Made by a program: the position numbers and the translations under genes
Notes under the pieces: generated by a model
Seen by the model: the letters and a program-made list of their open reading frames with translations, nothing else
Told to the model about the DNA's origin: nothing
Databases searched by the model: none
Shown here: in pieces, positions 17,802 to 24,911 of the stretch
Position numbering within the stretch: the stretch's first letter is position 1
How the letters are laid out: each line of letters opens with the position of its first letter
From: WRDF01 sp031552235
Lineage (GTDB): Bacteria; Bacteroidota; Bacteroidia; Bacteroidales; Rikenellaceae
Assembly: GCA_031552235.1 (NCBI GenBank)
Contig: JAVBMR010000004.1
Location: 62,001 to 126,000, forward strand
Length of the DNA stretch: 64,000 nt
Reading direction: 5' to 3'

Positions 17802-18818
17802 ATGGCAGAGAAGAAAGAAATAAACCCGGACAAGCTGAAAGTCCTGAACGCGGTGATGGATAAGATCGAGAAGGATTTCGGCAAGGGATCGATCATGCGC
17901 ATGAATAGCGAAAATATTGAAAACGTGGCCGTTATCCCGACCGGATCTATAACCCTGGACATCGCGCTCGGAGTGGGCGGATACCCAAAAGGGCGTGTGG
18001 TGGAGATATTCGGGCCGGAATCATCGGGTAAGACGACCCTCGCGCTCCATGCGATTGCCGAAGCGCAGAAGGCCGGCGGCATCGCCGCTTTCATCGACGC
18101 CGAACATGCGTTCGACAGTTTCTACGCGCAAAAACTCGGGGTGGACGTCAATAACCTGCTTGTTTCGCAGCCGGACAACGGCGAGCAGGCGCTCGAAATC
18201 GCCGACAACCTCATACGTTCGAGTGCGATAGACATCGTGGTTATCGACTCGGTGGCGGCGCTTACGCCGAAAGCCGAGATCGAAGGCGAGATGGGCGACT
18301 CGAAAATGGGGCTTCAGGCAAGGCTCATGTCGCAGGCACTCAGAAAATTGACAGCAAGCATCAGCAAAACCAAAACGGTTTGCGTATTCATCAACCAGTT
18401 GCGCGACAAAATCGGTGTGGTCTACGGAAACCCGGAAACAACCACCGGTGGTAACGCGCTGAAATTCTACGCGAGCGTCCGTATTGATATCCGAAAGGCG
18501 GCGAGCATCAAGGACGGCGACACGCAGTTAGGTTCGCGCGTGAAAGTCAAAGTTGTGAAAAACAAAGTCGCACCACCTTTCCGTAAAGCCGAATTTGACA
18601 TAATGTATGGAGAGGGTATCTCGCGCATCGGCGAAATAATCGACCTTGGCGTTGAATTCAACATAATCAAGAAGAGCGGATCGTGGTTCTCTTATGGCGA
18701 CACCAAACTCGGACAGGGGCGCGACGCCGTCAAAGACCTGCTCACGGACAACATCGAGTTGTCGGAAGAGATCGAGGCCAAAGTCCGCGAAGCGATGAAG
18801 GCCACAGACAAAAAATAA
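17802..18818 (+). CDS. recA: Recombinase RecA
   Basis: A 338-residue strand-exchange ATPase. Walker A GPESSGKTTLALHA is near 70, Walker B-like IVVIDSVAAL near 145 and the L2 region GVVYGNPETTTGGNALKFYASVR near 207-229. The C-terminus is short and charged (EAMKATDKK). Length is normal. No LexA-type box is obvious in the 18-nt gap from bcp. rel follows after 37 nt. Confidence 0.97.
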   Translation: MAEKKEINPDKLKVLNAVMDKIEKDFGKGSIMRMNSENIENVAVIPTGSITLDIALGVGGYPKGRVVEIFGPESSGKTTLALHAIAEAQKAGGIAAFIDAEHAFDSFYAQKLGVDVNNLLVSQPDNGEQALEIADNLIRSSAIDIVVIDSVAALTPKAEIEGEMGDSKMGLQARLMSQALRKLTASISKTKTVCVFINQLRDKIGVVYGNPETTTGGNALKFYASVRIDIRKAASIKDGDTQLGSRVKVKVVKNKVAPPFRKAEFDIMYGEGISRIGEIIDLGVEFNIIKKSGSWFSYGDTKLGQGRDAVKDLLTDNIELSEEIEAKVREAMKATDKK

Positions 18819-18855
18819 ATTGCAGCGTTTGGGCGATAGTTATAGGCGATAGGGG

Positions 18856-21111
18856 ATGGATTATACTGAAAAAGAGGAACTTCTGCTGGAGGAAAAGTGG
18901 CAGGAACTCTTGCGCAGCTGTCAGAAAATAGCGACAGAGGAGCGCGATTGGGACATAATCAAAAAAGCGTACTTTCTGGCGAAGGAGGCACACAAGGGTG
19001 TGCGCCGCCGCTCGGGGGAACCATACCTCATCCATCCCATCGCGGTCGCCAGGATAGTCGTCGACGAAATAGGCCTCGGCGTGAAATCGGTCGTGGCCGC
19101 GTTGCTTCACGATGTGGTCGAAGATACCTCGTACACGGTCGAGGAAATCGAAAGCATGTTCGGGGAGAAGATCGCCTCTATGGTGGACGGGCTTACGAAG
19201 ATGGCCGGGGTGTTCAACTCGAACGTGTCGGAGCAGGCCGAAAATTTCCGCAAGGTCCTCCTGACGCTCTCGGACGACGTTCGGGTGATCCTTATAAAGA
19301 TTGCCGACCGCCTGCACAACATGCGCACGCTCGGGTCGATGCCGCCGAACAAGCAGATCAAGATCACGAGCGAAACAATCTACCTGTTCGCCCCGCTGGC
19401 ATACAGGCTCGGGTTGTACGCAATAAAAACGGAACTCGAAGACCTCAGCCTCAAATACCGTTTCCCGGAGGAATATGCCGAAATCGAATCCAAGATACAG
19501 GAATCCGAAGCGAAACGAACCGAGTTCATCGACAACTTCACCGCACCAATAATCGAAAAACTCCGCGCGAGCGGGATCGACTTTGAAATCTCAGGGCGTG
19601 TAAAAAGCATTTATTCCATCTGGATGAAAATGCAGGCGAAGCAGATACCTTTCGAGGAAATTTACGACCTCTTCGCAATCCGGATCATATTCAAGCCGAC
19701 AGCCATCATCCCGGAGAAGTCACAGTGCTGGCATATATATTCGCTCATCACAGACATATACCAGCCCAAGCCCGACCGCATCCGCGACTGGGTAACTGTC
19801 CCGAAAGCAAATGGTTACGAAGCGCTGCATGCGACCGTGATGAACCCGGGGGGAGGAGAGTCGAACGAAACAGGGACATGGGTCGAAGTGCAGATCCGCT
19901 CGGACCGCATGGAAGAGATTGCCGAGCGCGGGTTCGCGGCGCACTGGAAATACAAGCACGCCTCACTCTCAAGCTCGGGCGAAGACGACTTCGACCGCTG
20001 GCTGAAGAAAGTGCGCGAAGCCCTGAACAGCCCCAGCGAGAGCGCTGTCGATTTCCTCGACAATTTCAAAATGACGCTCTATACCACCGAGGTCGTGGTT
20101 TTCACACCGCAAGGCGAGTCGCGCAAGCTTCCCAAGGGCGCCACAGCGCTCGACTTCGCGTATGAGATCCACTCGAAACTGGGGCACAAAGCCATAGGCG
20201 CCAAGATAAACCACAAGATCGAATCGATTTTCACGCCTTTGATGAACGGCGACCAGGTCGAGATCATAAGCTCCGAAAGCGCTTCGCCGAAACGCGAATG
20301 GCTCGAACATGTGACCACGGCCAAGGCACGACAATCCATCAGGAGCTATCTGAAGCGCGATACCGAAAACAACATCGAAAAAGGAATCGAGATATTCGAC
20401 GCGAAGATGCGCGAGTTCGGTATTACGCCGAGCGGGCGTGTTTTCCGCAAAGTGTTGCCGGCTTATGAGTGTAAAACAAAGGACGAATTTTACAGCAAAT
20501 TAGGGTCGGGGCTTATAAATCTCGACGGTATAGAAAAAATACTGAGGCAGAATTCGGCGAATAAAATGCTGAAATTCTGGACGATACAGCTATCCAAACC
20601 ATTCAAGAGCAGGGCAGGGGATAGCAGGAGGCGGGCCGCGGACAAGAAAACACTTACGGTCAGCGCCGAAGAGCCGGAATTCGCGATCGCGGAGTGCTGC
20701 AACCCGATTCCCGGCGATGCCGTCGTGGGGTATAATAATCCGGATACGGGCAAAATCGACGTCCACAAAACGTCCTGTGACGTACTTACGCGGTTGGCCG
20801 CACAGCACGGCGGCCGCATTACATCGGTGCAATGGTCGAGCCATAAGGCGATGTCCTATCTCGCCACGCTGGAATTCAGGGGGATAGACAGGATCGGGGT
20901 TCTTATGGAACTTTCGCAGGTTATTACCGGCGAGCTGAATATTAACATCCGCGAGATGCATATTCAAAGCCACGACGGAATTTTCGAAGGTTTTGTCAGC
21001 GTTTATGTCAAGGGGACGGACGATGTGAACAATATGATCGAGAAGGTAAGTCAGATTAAAGGAATAGAGAAGGTGAAACGCGCTAACAGCATAAAAGAAC
21101 AAGAGTTATGA
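18856..21111 (+). CDS. RelA/SpoT-type (p)ppGpp synthetase/hydrolase
   Basis: A 751-residue alarmone enzyme. The hydrolase HD domain carries HPIAVARIV and LLHDVVEDT (about 57-97), followed by the synthetase domain with GRVKSIYSIWMKM (about 251), YDLFAIRIIF and VPKANGYEALHATV (about 315-328). The TGS domain starts at VVVFTPQGESRKLPKG (about 415) and an ACT domain closes the protein. The intact HD residues suggest hydrolysis as well as synthesis, so this is a bifunctional Rel candidate. It has a strong AGGGG before the ATG and overlaps the next gene by 4 nt. Confidence 0.94.
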   Translation: MDYTEKEELLLEEKWQELLRSCQKIATEERDWDIIKKAYFLAKEAHKGVRRRSGEPYLIHPIAVARIVVDEIGLGVKSVVAALLHDVVEDTSYTVEEIESMFGEKIASMVDGLTKMAGVFNSNVSEQAENFRKVLLTLSDDVRVILIKIADRLHNMRTLGSMPPNKQIKITSETIYLFAPLAYRLGLYAIKTELEDLSLKYRFPEEYAEIESKIQESEAKRTEFIDNFTAPIIEKLRASGIDFEISGRVKSIYSIWMKMQAKQIPFEEIYDLFAIRIIFKPTAIIPEKSQCWHIYSLITDIYQPKPDRIRDWVTVPKANGYEALHATVMNPGGGESNETGTWVEVQIRSDRMEEIAERGFAAHWKYKHASLSSSGEDDFDRWLKKVREALNSPSESAVDFLDNFKMTLYTTEVVVFTPQGESRKLPKGATALDFAYEIHSKLGHKAIGAKINHKIESIFTPLMNGDQVEIISSESASPKREWLEHVTTAKARQSIRSYLKRDTENNIEKGIEIFDAKMREFGITPSGRVFRKVLPAYECKTKDEFYSKLGSGLINLDGIEKILRQNSANKMLKFWTIQLSKPFKSRAGDSRRRAADKKTLTVSAEEPEFAIAECCNPIPGDAVVGYNNPDTGKIDVHKTSCDVLTRLAAQHGGRITSVQWSSHKAMSYLATLEFRGIDRIGVLMELSQVITGELNINIREMHIQSHDGIFEGFVSVYVKGTDDVNNMIEKVSQIKGIEKVKRANSIKEQEL

Positions 21112-21518
21112 GTCAAATAATTATATTCGTCATCGCTTTGATAGTAAGCGTGATAATTTCCGTTATCAAGAAAAAAAATGCGCAAGCGATGGGCGCTCCG
21201 GCGCCTAAGCGCGAATCTGACGCGTGGGAGGATATTGTGGCAAAATACGAGGTTACAAGCGACCCCGTCATGGAAGAAGCCAATACTTCATATGAAACTT
21301 CAATTGAAGACATTGAACTCATTGAGGCAGAGAAAATAAGGCAAAAAAGGATGGCCAAGATCGAGGAAAGGAATATTAAAAGTAAAATACGTCCTATTGA
21401 AGTAAAAGTAGAGGTAGAACCAGATCAGTCGCCAAGTACAAGAATAAGTGATATTGCCGAGCGTTTTAATATCTCAGACGCAGTTATTTACAGCGAAATA
21501 CTTAAACCAAAATTTTAA
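21108..21518 (+). CDS. Small membrane-anchored protein of unknown function
   Basis: It overlaps rel by ATGA, so translation is coupled. The 136 residues begin with a hydrophobic helix (about 3-20, IIIFVIALIVSVIISVI) followed by KKK, then a long acidic and charged cytoplasmic tail with a likely coiled-coil segment (EAEKIRQKRMAKIEERNIKSK, split near 85). The C-terminus has DIAERFNISDAVIYSEIL. I do not recognise the family. Base use is more AT-rich than rel. Confidence 0.75.
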   Translation: MSQIIIFVIALIVSVIISVIKKKNAQAMGAPAPKRESDAWEDIVAKYEVTSDPVMEEANTSYETSIEDIELIEAEKIRQKRMAKIEERNIKSKIRPIEVKVEVEPDQSPSTRISDIAERFNISDAVIYSEILKPKF

Positions 21519-21522
21519 GTGC

Positions 21523-21906
21523 ATGGAAAGTATATTTTCACGCATAGCAAAAGGTGAGATCCCAAGCTATAAAGTTGCCGGAAATGAAAAATTCTACGCA
21601 TTCCTGGATATTAATCCGATACAACCGGGACATACCCTGGTTATTCCGCGCGAGCAAACAGACTACATATTCGACCTCGACGACAAGACACTCGCCGAGA
21701 TGATCGTTTTTGCAAAGCATGTTGCAAAGCAAATTAAGGCGAAAATCCGATGCAATAGAGTGGCCCTTGTTGTGATCGGACTTGAAGTTCCACACGCTCA
21801 CATCCACTTGATCCCAATCAATAAAGAAGGGGATGTAGATTTTCAAAAGAAACTGAATCTGTCCACCGAAGAAATGAAGAAAATATCGACCCTGCTACAA
21901 ATGTAA
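21523..21906 (+). CDS. HIT-family nucleotide hydrolase/transferase
   Basis: A 127-residue histidine-triad protein of the HINT/PKCI type. The motif HAHIHLIP is at 91-98 and the family start IFSRIAKGEIPSYKV at 4-18. Such proteins hydrolyse nucleoside phosphoramidates or dinucleoside polyphosphates; the exact substrate cannot be read from sequence. I start at the ATG at 21523, 4 nt after the preceding gene; the longer open frame from 21448 lies inside that gene. In many Bacteroidetes this gene neighbours greA, which is absent here. Confidence 0.9.
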   Translation: MESIFSRIAKGEIPSYKVAGNEKFYAFLDINPIQPGHTLVIPREQTDYIFDLDDKTLAEMIVFAKHVAKQIKAKIRCNRVALVVIGLEVPHAHIHLIPINKEGDVDFQKKLNLSTEEMKKISTLLQM

Positions 21907-21935
21907 TAGAGTAGGATAGCCCCCATTTTGAATGT

Positions 21936-21960
21936 GCCACCTGTAATGGGTGGCTTTTTT
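21936..21960 (+). terminator. Intrinsic terminator after the rel/HIT unit
   Basis: GCCACC-TGTAATG-GGTGGC followed by six T's. Confidence 0.85.
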
Positions 21961-22282
21961 CGACATTACACTGATTACAAATGTAATCAAACTACAAGTG
22001 ATGCAATACACCGAACATGTAGTGGTTATATAATTTAACATCACATATGTATGTATTGTATTATCAGGCTGTTGTATGCTTTTATTGCATTAAAAGTTTA
22101 AGTGTATGGCGCTATGTGTGCATATATTCAAGATGCGACTATCTTTTCATTTCATTAATTACACATTAAATACATGTAATCAGACGGTTATGATATCTTA
22201 TGTGCACTAAAAATTTAAATTCATTACTGATTGACCATAGATTATTATCCTGAAGATTTTTCGTGTTCAACGACTAAATATT
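21961..22282. other. AT-rich intergenic region with inverted repeats
   Basis: No convincing gene here. It contains GATTACA-AA-TGTAATC (21973-21988), a perfect 7-bp-arm palindrome, and a spaced pair ATTACA-N11-TGTAAT (22158-22180) that encloses TACATGTA. Both share the ATTACA/TGTAAT half-site and lie upstream of an XRE-type regulator, so they may be operators. Composition is clearly more AT-rich than the flanking housekeeping genes. Confidence 0.4.
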
Positions 22283-22290
22283 TATATTTG
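22283..22290 (+). promoter_or_regulatory. -7 box very close to the XRE gene start
   Basis: TATATTTG, a full consensus match, ends 5 nt before the ATG at 22296, implying a leaderless or nearly leaderless mRNA. Confidence 0.5.
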
Positions 22291-22295
22291 TAACA

Positions 22296-22649
22296 ATGAA
22301 AGACAGATTACTTGAATTCATGAATAGAGAACAGGTTTCGGCATCGAAACTTGCCGAAATTATAGACGTACAGGCGTCGTCTATCTCCCATATCCTGACA
22401 GAAAGGAATAAACCTGGGTTTGAGTTTTTAGTGAAGCTATTTGCGGCCTTTCCAAAACTGAACCCCAAATGGCTGATGCTTGGGAATGGCCAAATGTATC
22501 TTGACGGACAGCCAGAAAGAAATATGAATGAAATTCAATCTGAAAATCCGGAGACGGCAAGTCAACCACAGCAGTCCGACACACGCAAAATCGAAAAAAT
22601 CATAATATTTTTTTCAGACAATACTTTCGAAACCTATAAAAAGGAATAA
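22296..22649 (+). CDS. XRE-family helix-turn-helix protein
   Basis: A 117-residue protein with an N-terminal Cro/CI-type HTH (about 1-60), in which ASKLAEIIDVQASSISHILTE is the helix-turn-helix. It is followed by PKLNPKWLMLGNGQMY, a tail seen in many Bacteroidetes XRE proteins, and a C-terminal KIIIFFSDNTFETYK. Phage-repressor-like in size, but no phage genes are near. The HTH begins right at residue 1, so the ATG at 22296 is favoured over the internal Met at 22320. It may control itself through the upstream palindromes or the metal-uptake genes that follow; both are guesses. Confidence 0.82.
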   Translation: MKDRLLEFMNREQVSASKLAEIIDVQASSISHILTERNKPGFEFLVKLFAAFPKLNPKWLMLGNGQMYLDGQPERNMNEIQSENPETASQPQQSDTRKIEKIIIFFSDNTFETYKKE

Positions 22650-22684
22650 TCACCCAAAATAAATTCAAGCATCAGGCAGTTACG

Positions 22685-22700
22685 CATAATGGGCATTATG
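22685..22700. promoter_or_regulatory. Candidate operator upstream of the metal-uptake genes
   Basis: CATAATG-GG-CATTATG is a perfect inverted repeat with 7-bp arms, about 70 bp upstream of the predicted start of transcription of the 22781 gene. Its form suits a dimeric repressor such as a Fur/Zur- or MntR-type protein, but the regulator is unknown. Confidence 0.4.
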
Positions 22701-22753
22701 TCAAATAGAATTATCTGTCAAAGACTCCATATCTGTTTTTGATGCATTTTTTG

Positions 22754-22761
22754 TATCTTTG
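22754..22761 (+). promoter_or_regulatory. -7 box for the metal ABC genes
   Basis: TATCTTTG, 19 nt before the ATG. Confidence 0.6.
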
Positions 22762-22780
22762 TTAATTATTAAAAAACCAC

Positions 22781-23677
22781 ATGAAAAACAGACAAAAGGT
22801 ATTTGCAGTCATAGCGGCCATCTCATTGGGCACCTTTCTCACATGGTATCTGCAGGTCTATAAGAATAAAAATGTTGTTGACGCAAAGAAGAAAGGGAAA
22901 TTAATTGCAACTATTCCTCCATTAAAATATATTGCAAATCAGATTGTTGGTAGTGATTTCGACATCATTACCCTACTCCCTGAAGGTGTATCGCCGGAAA
23001 CATATGAACCAACCCCTCAGCAAATAATCGCTGCGTCTGAAGCGGAAATAATTTTTGCTACCGGCCTTCTCGATTTCGAAAAAACCATAATCGAAAAAAT
23101 TAAGAACAACACAAAGGCCTCTGTTTCAATTCTTTCGCAAAATATACAACTGATCGAAGATTCTGTTGAGCATTCAAGTGCCGATCATGCTCATAATCAT
23201 GGCGTTGACCCCCATATATGGACTTCATTACGCTGCTTGAAGAGGATGGCCGACAATGCCTATGGCAATATAAAAGCACTATATCCGGATTCAAGCAAAT
23301 ATCACGACAATTACCTCCAGTTTGTCGATCGTATCGAGCAGGCGGACATGTCTGTAGCCGGAAATATTGCCGAATCAGACATAAAGTATTTCTTTATATA
23401 CCACCCAGCATTAACCTATTATTCACATGATTACAACATTTTGCAGATTGCCTTGGAGAATGAGGGAAAGGAACCGACGGCCGATCATATGAGATCAGTA
23501 ATAGAGCTGGCGAAACAAGATTCGACCAAGATTATATTGTATCAAAAGCAATTAACCCAGTCTGTGGTGGCCACCATCGCAAGGGATATCAACGCAGAAC
23601 CTGTCGCTTTTGATCCTTTGTGCGAGGATGTAATTCAGAATATATTGTGGGTCACAGGGAAAATTACCGGGCGATGA
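22781..23677 (+). CDS. Metal (zinc/manganese-type) ABC transporter substrate-binding protein
   Basis: A 298-residue cluster A-I binding protein (ZnuA/TroA fold). An N-terminal hydrophobic segment (about 7-25) serves as signal anchor or uncleaved signal. The motif PEGVSPETYEPTP (about 67-79) replaces the usual SPHxYEPTP with Glu at the first ligand position. A short His-rich loop (HSSADHAHNHG) precedes VDPHIW, where the second ligand His sits. YHPALTYYSHDY provides a further His, and FDPLCEDV near the C-terminus the acidic ligand. The metal is most likely Zn2+ given the His loop. It overlaps the ATPase gene by ATGA. Confidence 0.85.
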   Translation: MKNRQKVFAVIAAISLGTFLTWYLQVYKNKNVVDAKKKGKLIATIPPLKYIANQIVGSDFDIITLLPEGVSPETYEPTPQQIIAASEAEIIFATGLLDFEKTIIEKIKNNTKASVSILSQNIQLIEDSVEHSSADHAHNHGVDPHIWTSLRCLKRMADNAYGNIKALYPDSSKYHDNYLQFVDRIEQADMSVAGNIAESDIKYFFIYHPALTYYSHDYNILQIALENEGKEPTADHMRSVIELAKQDSTKIILYQKQLTQSVVATIARDINAEPVAFDPLCEDVIQNILWVTGKITGR

Positions 23678-24414
23678 GCTATATTTCAATATCAAACCTG
23701 TCTGTTTCGTATGACGGCAAGGTCGCATTGGATGATGTAAATTTAACGATAGAACCAACTGATTTTCTTGGAGTTATCGGCCCTAACGGCGGCGGTAAAA
23801 CAACCTTGGTAAAGGCAATCCTGGGTTTGATCCCATATAATGGCAAGGTTGTTTTCGACCGGGAGCTTATTGTGGACGGCAAACCGAATATCGGCTATCT
23901 GCCGCAAATCACGGAATTCGATACGTCATTTCCAATATCTGTGACAGATGTTGTGGTGTCGGGGCTTCAGAAACACGGGTGGGTTCGTTTTGGCAAAAAC
24001 GAGTACCGGCTTGCTGCAGAGATTATAGAAAAAGTCGGGATAGGCCATATCGCGTCGATGCCTATCGGAGCCATATCTGGCGGCGAAATGCAACGCGCCC
24101 TACTCTGCAGGGCTATAATTTCCGATCCCAAGCTTTTGATACTCGATGAACCGGCTAATTTTGTCGATAATAAATTCGAGAAGGAACTGTATAGAATATT
24201 GCAAAAACTTAACGAGAAGATGGCGATAATGATGGTTTCGCACGATATAGGGACTATTACGAGTGTAGTCAAGAATATCGTATGCGTGAACAAGCACGTT
24301 CATCGGCATCGCTCCAATATCATAACTCCTGAACAACTTAAAAATTATGATTGCCCGATACAACTCATAACCCATGGAGACATCCCTCATATAGTCCTGG
24401 AATCACATAATTAA
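23674..24414 (+). CDS. Metal ABC transporter ATP-binding protein
   Basis: A 246-residue ABC ATPase. Walker A GPNGGGKTTLVKA is near 34, the signature ISGGEMQRALLCRAI near 130 and Walker B LLILDEPANFVD near 153, with the switch His in MMVSHDIG. The start is the ATG at 23674, overlapping the binding-protein stop; the frame upstream to 23620 is inside that gene. The membrane permease expected next is missing: the plus strand ends in a terminator and the next gene is on the opposite strand. Confidence 0.88.
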   Translation: MSYISISNLSVSYDGKVALDDVNLTIEPTDFLGVIGPNGGGKTTLVKAILGLIPYNGKVVFDRELIVDGKPNIGYLPQITEFDTSFPISVTDVVVSGLQKHGWVRFGKNEYRLAAEIIEKVGIGHIASMPIGAISGGEMQRALLCRAIISDPKLLILDEPANFVDNKFEKELYRILQKLNEKMAIMMVSHDIGTITSVVKNIVCVNKHVHRHRSNIITPEQLKNYDCPIQLITHGDIPHIVLESHN

Positions 24415-24423
24415 GCATGCGAT

Positions 24424-24476
24424 CTTAAAGTAATAATTCAATTAAAGCAAGACTTTAATTAAATCATTACTTTAAG
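24424..24476. repeat. Long AT-rich hairpin after the ABC genes
   Basis: CTTAAAGTAAT pairs with ATTACTTTAAG and, inside it, AATTAAAG pairs with CTTTAATT around a CAAGA loop. 19 base pairs in all, broken by a symmetric 5-nt internal loop. It lies 9 bp after the ATPase stop and before a conventional terminator. Confidence 0.6.
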
Positions 24477-24493
24477 GCATGGCTAGCAGCATG

Positions 24494-24528
24494 AAAAAAA
24501 GCATCCGAATTTCTCGGATGCTTTTTTT
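24494..24528. terminator. Bidirectional terminator
   Basis: AAAAAAAGCATCCGA and TCGGATGCTTTTTTT arms with a 5-nt loop, between the convergent ABC ATPase and the 24546 gene. Confidence 0.9.
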
Positions 24529-24545
24529 ATTATATATGCAATAAT

Positions 24546-24824
24546 TTATTTTATGTCGCTCAGTTTTTCGAACAAAGAATCAACCCCTGAAAACATATCC
24601 CTTCTGATCTGAGCATAATGTTTTTTAACCAGGCTCCTGTTGTTTTTTTCCGCCGGAGAATTTGCCCTGTCGAACAATTCATTGCGAAGATCGACAGCTC
24701 CCTGAATTACCTCGATCGCCTTGTCTTTTTTCTCTGGGTGGAAATATATCGTAAAATAACTGTCTTCCAAAACCTGCTCCATCAGATAATCTATATCCTT
24801 TTTCAGCATCCTTAAACTTGCCAT
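24546..24824 (-). CDS. Conserved Bacteroidetes small protein, function unknown
   Basis: 92 residues beginning MASLRMLKKDIDYLMEQVLEDSYF, then IYFHPEKKDKAIEVIQGAVDL and a basic helix-rich C-terminus. It is soluble-looking and all-alpha. I start at the ATG at 24824; the open frame runs back to 24881 but crosses an excellent promoter. The pattern LR.LKKDI.YL with HPEKKD looks familiar from other Bacteroidetes hypotheticals, but I know no function. It is a single-gene unit bounded by its own promoter and the 24494 terminator. Confidence 0.75.
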   Translation of the reverse strand: MASLRMLKKDIDYLMEQVLEDSYFTIYFHPEKKDKAIEVIQGAVDLRNELFDRANSPAEKNNRSLVKKHYAQIRRDMFSGVDSLFEKLSDIK

Positions 24825-24851
24825 ATCTTTTCTTTTAAAAATTAGTTTATG

Positions 24852-24882
24852 CAAATATATGAAATTTAAGATAGATTCCAAA
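24852..24882 (-). promoter_or_regulatory. Consensus Bacteroidota promoter
   Basis: On the minus strand: TTTG (24879-24882), 19-nt spacer, TATATTTG (24852-24859). This is the best full match to the sigma-ABfr-type consensus in the window, 27 nt before the ATG at 24824. Confidence 0.75.
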
Positions 24883-24911
24883 GAAAACTACCCATATAGC
24901 AAATTGAACTT

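Noticed and set aside
21907..24545. Prophage or integrative element around the XRE gene
   Set aside because: Only a single CI-like regulator; no integrase, structural, replication or att-like repeats were seen.
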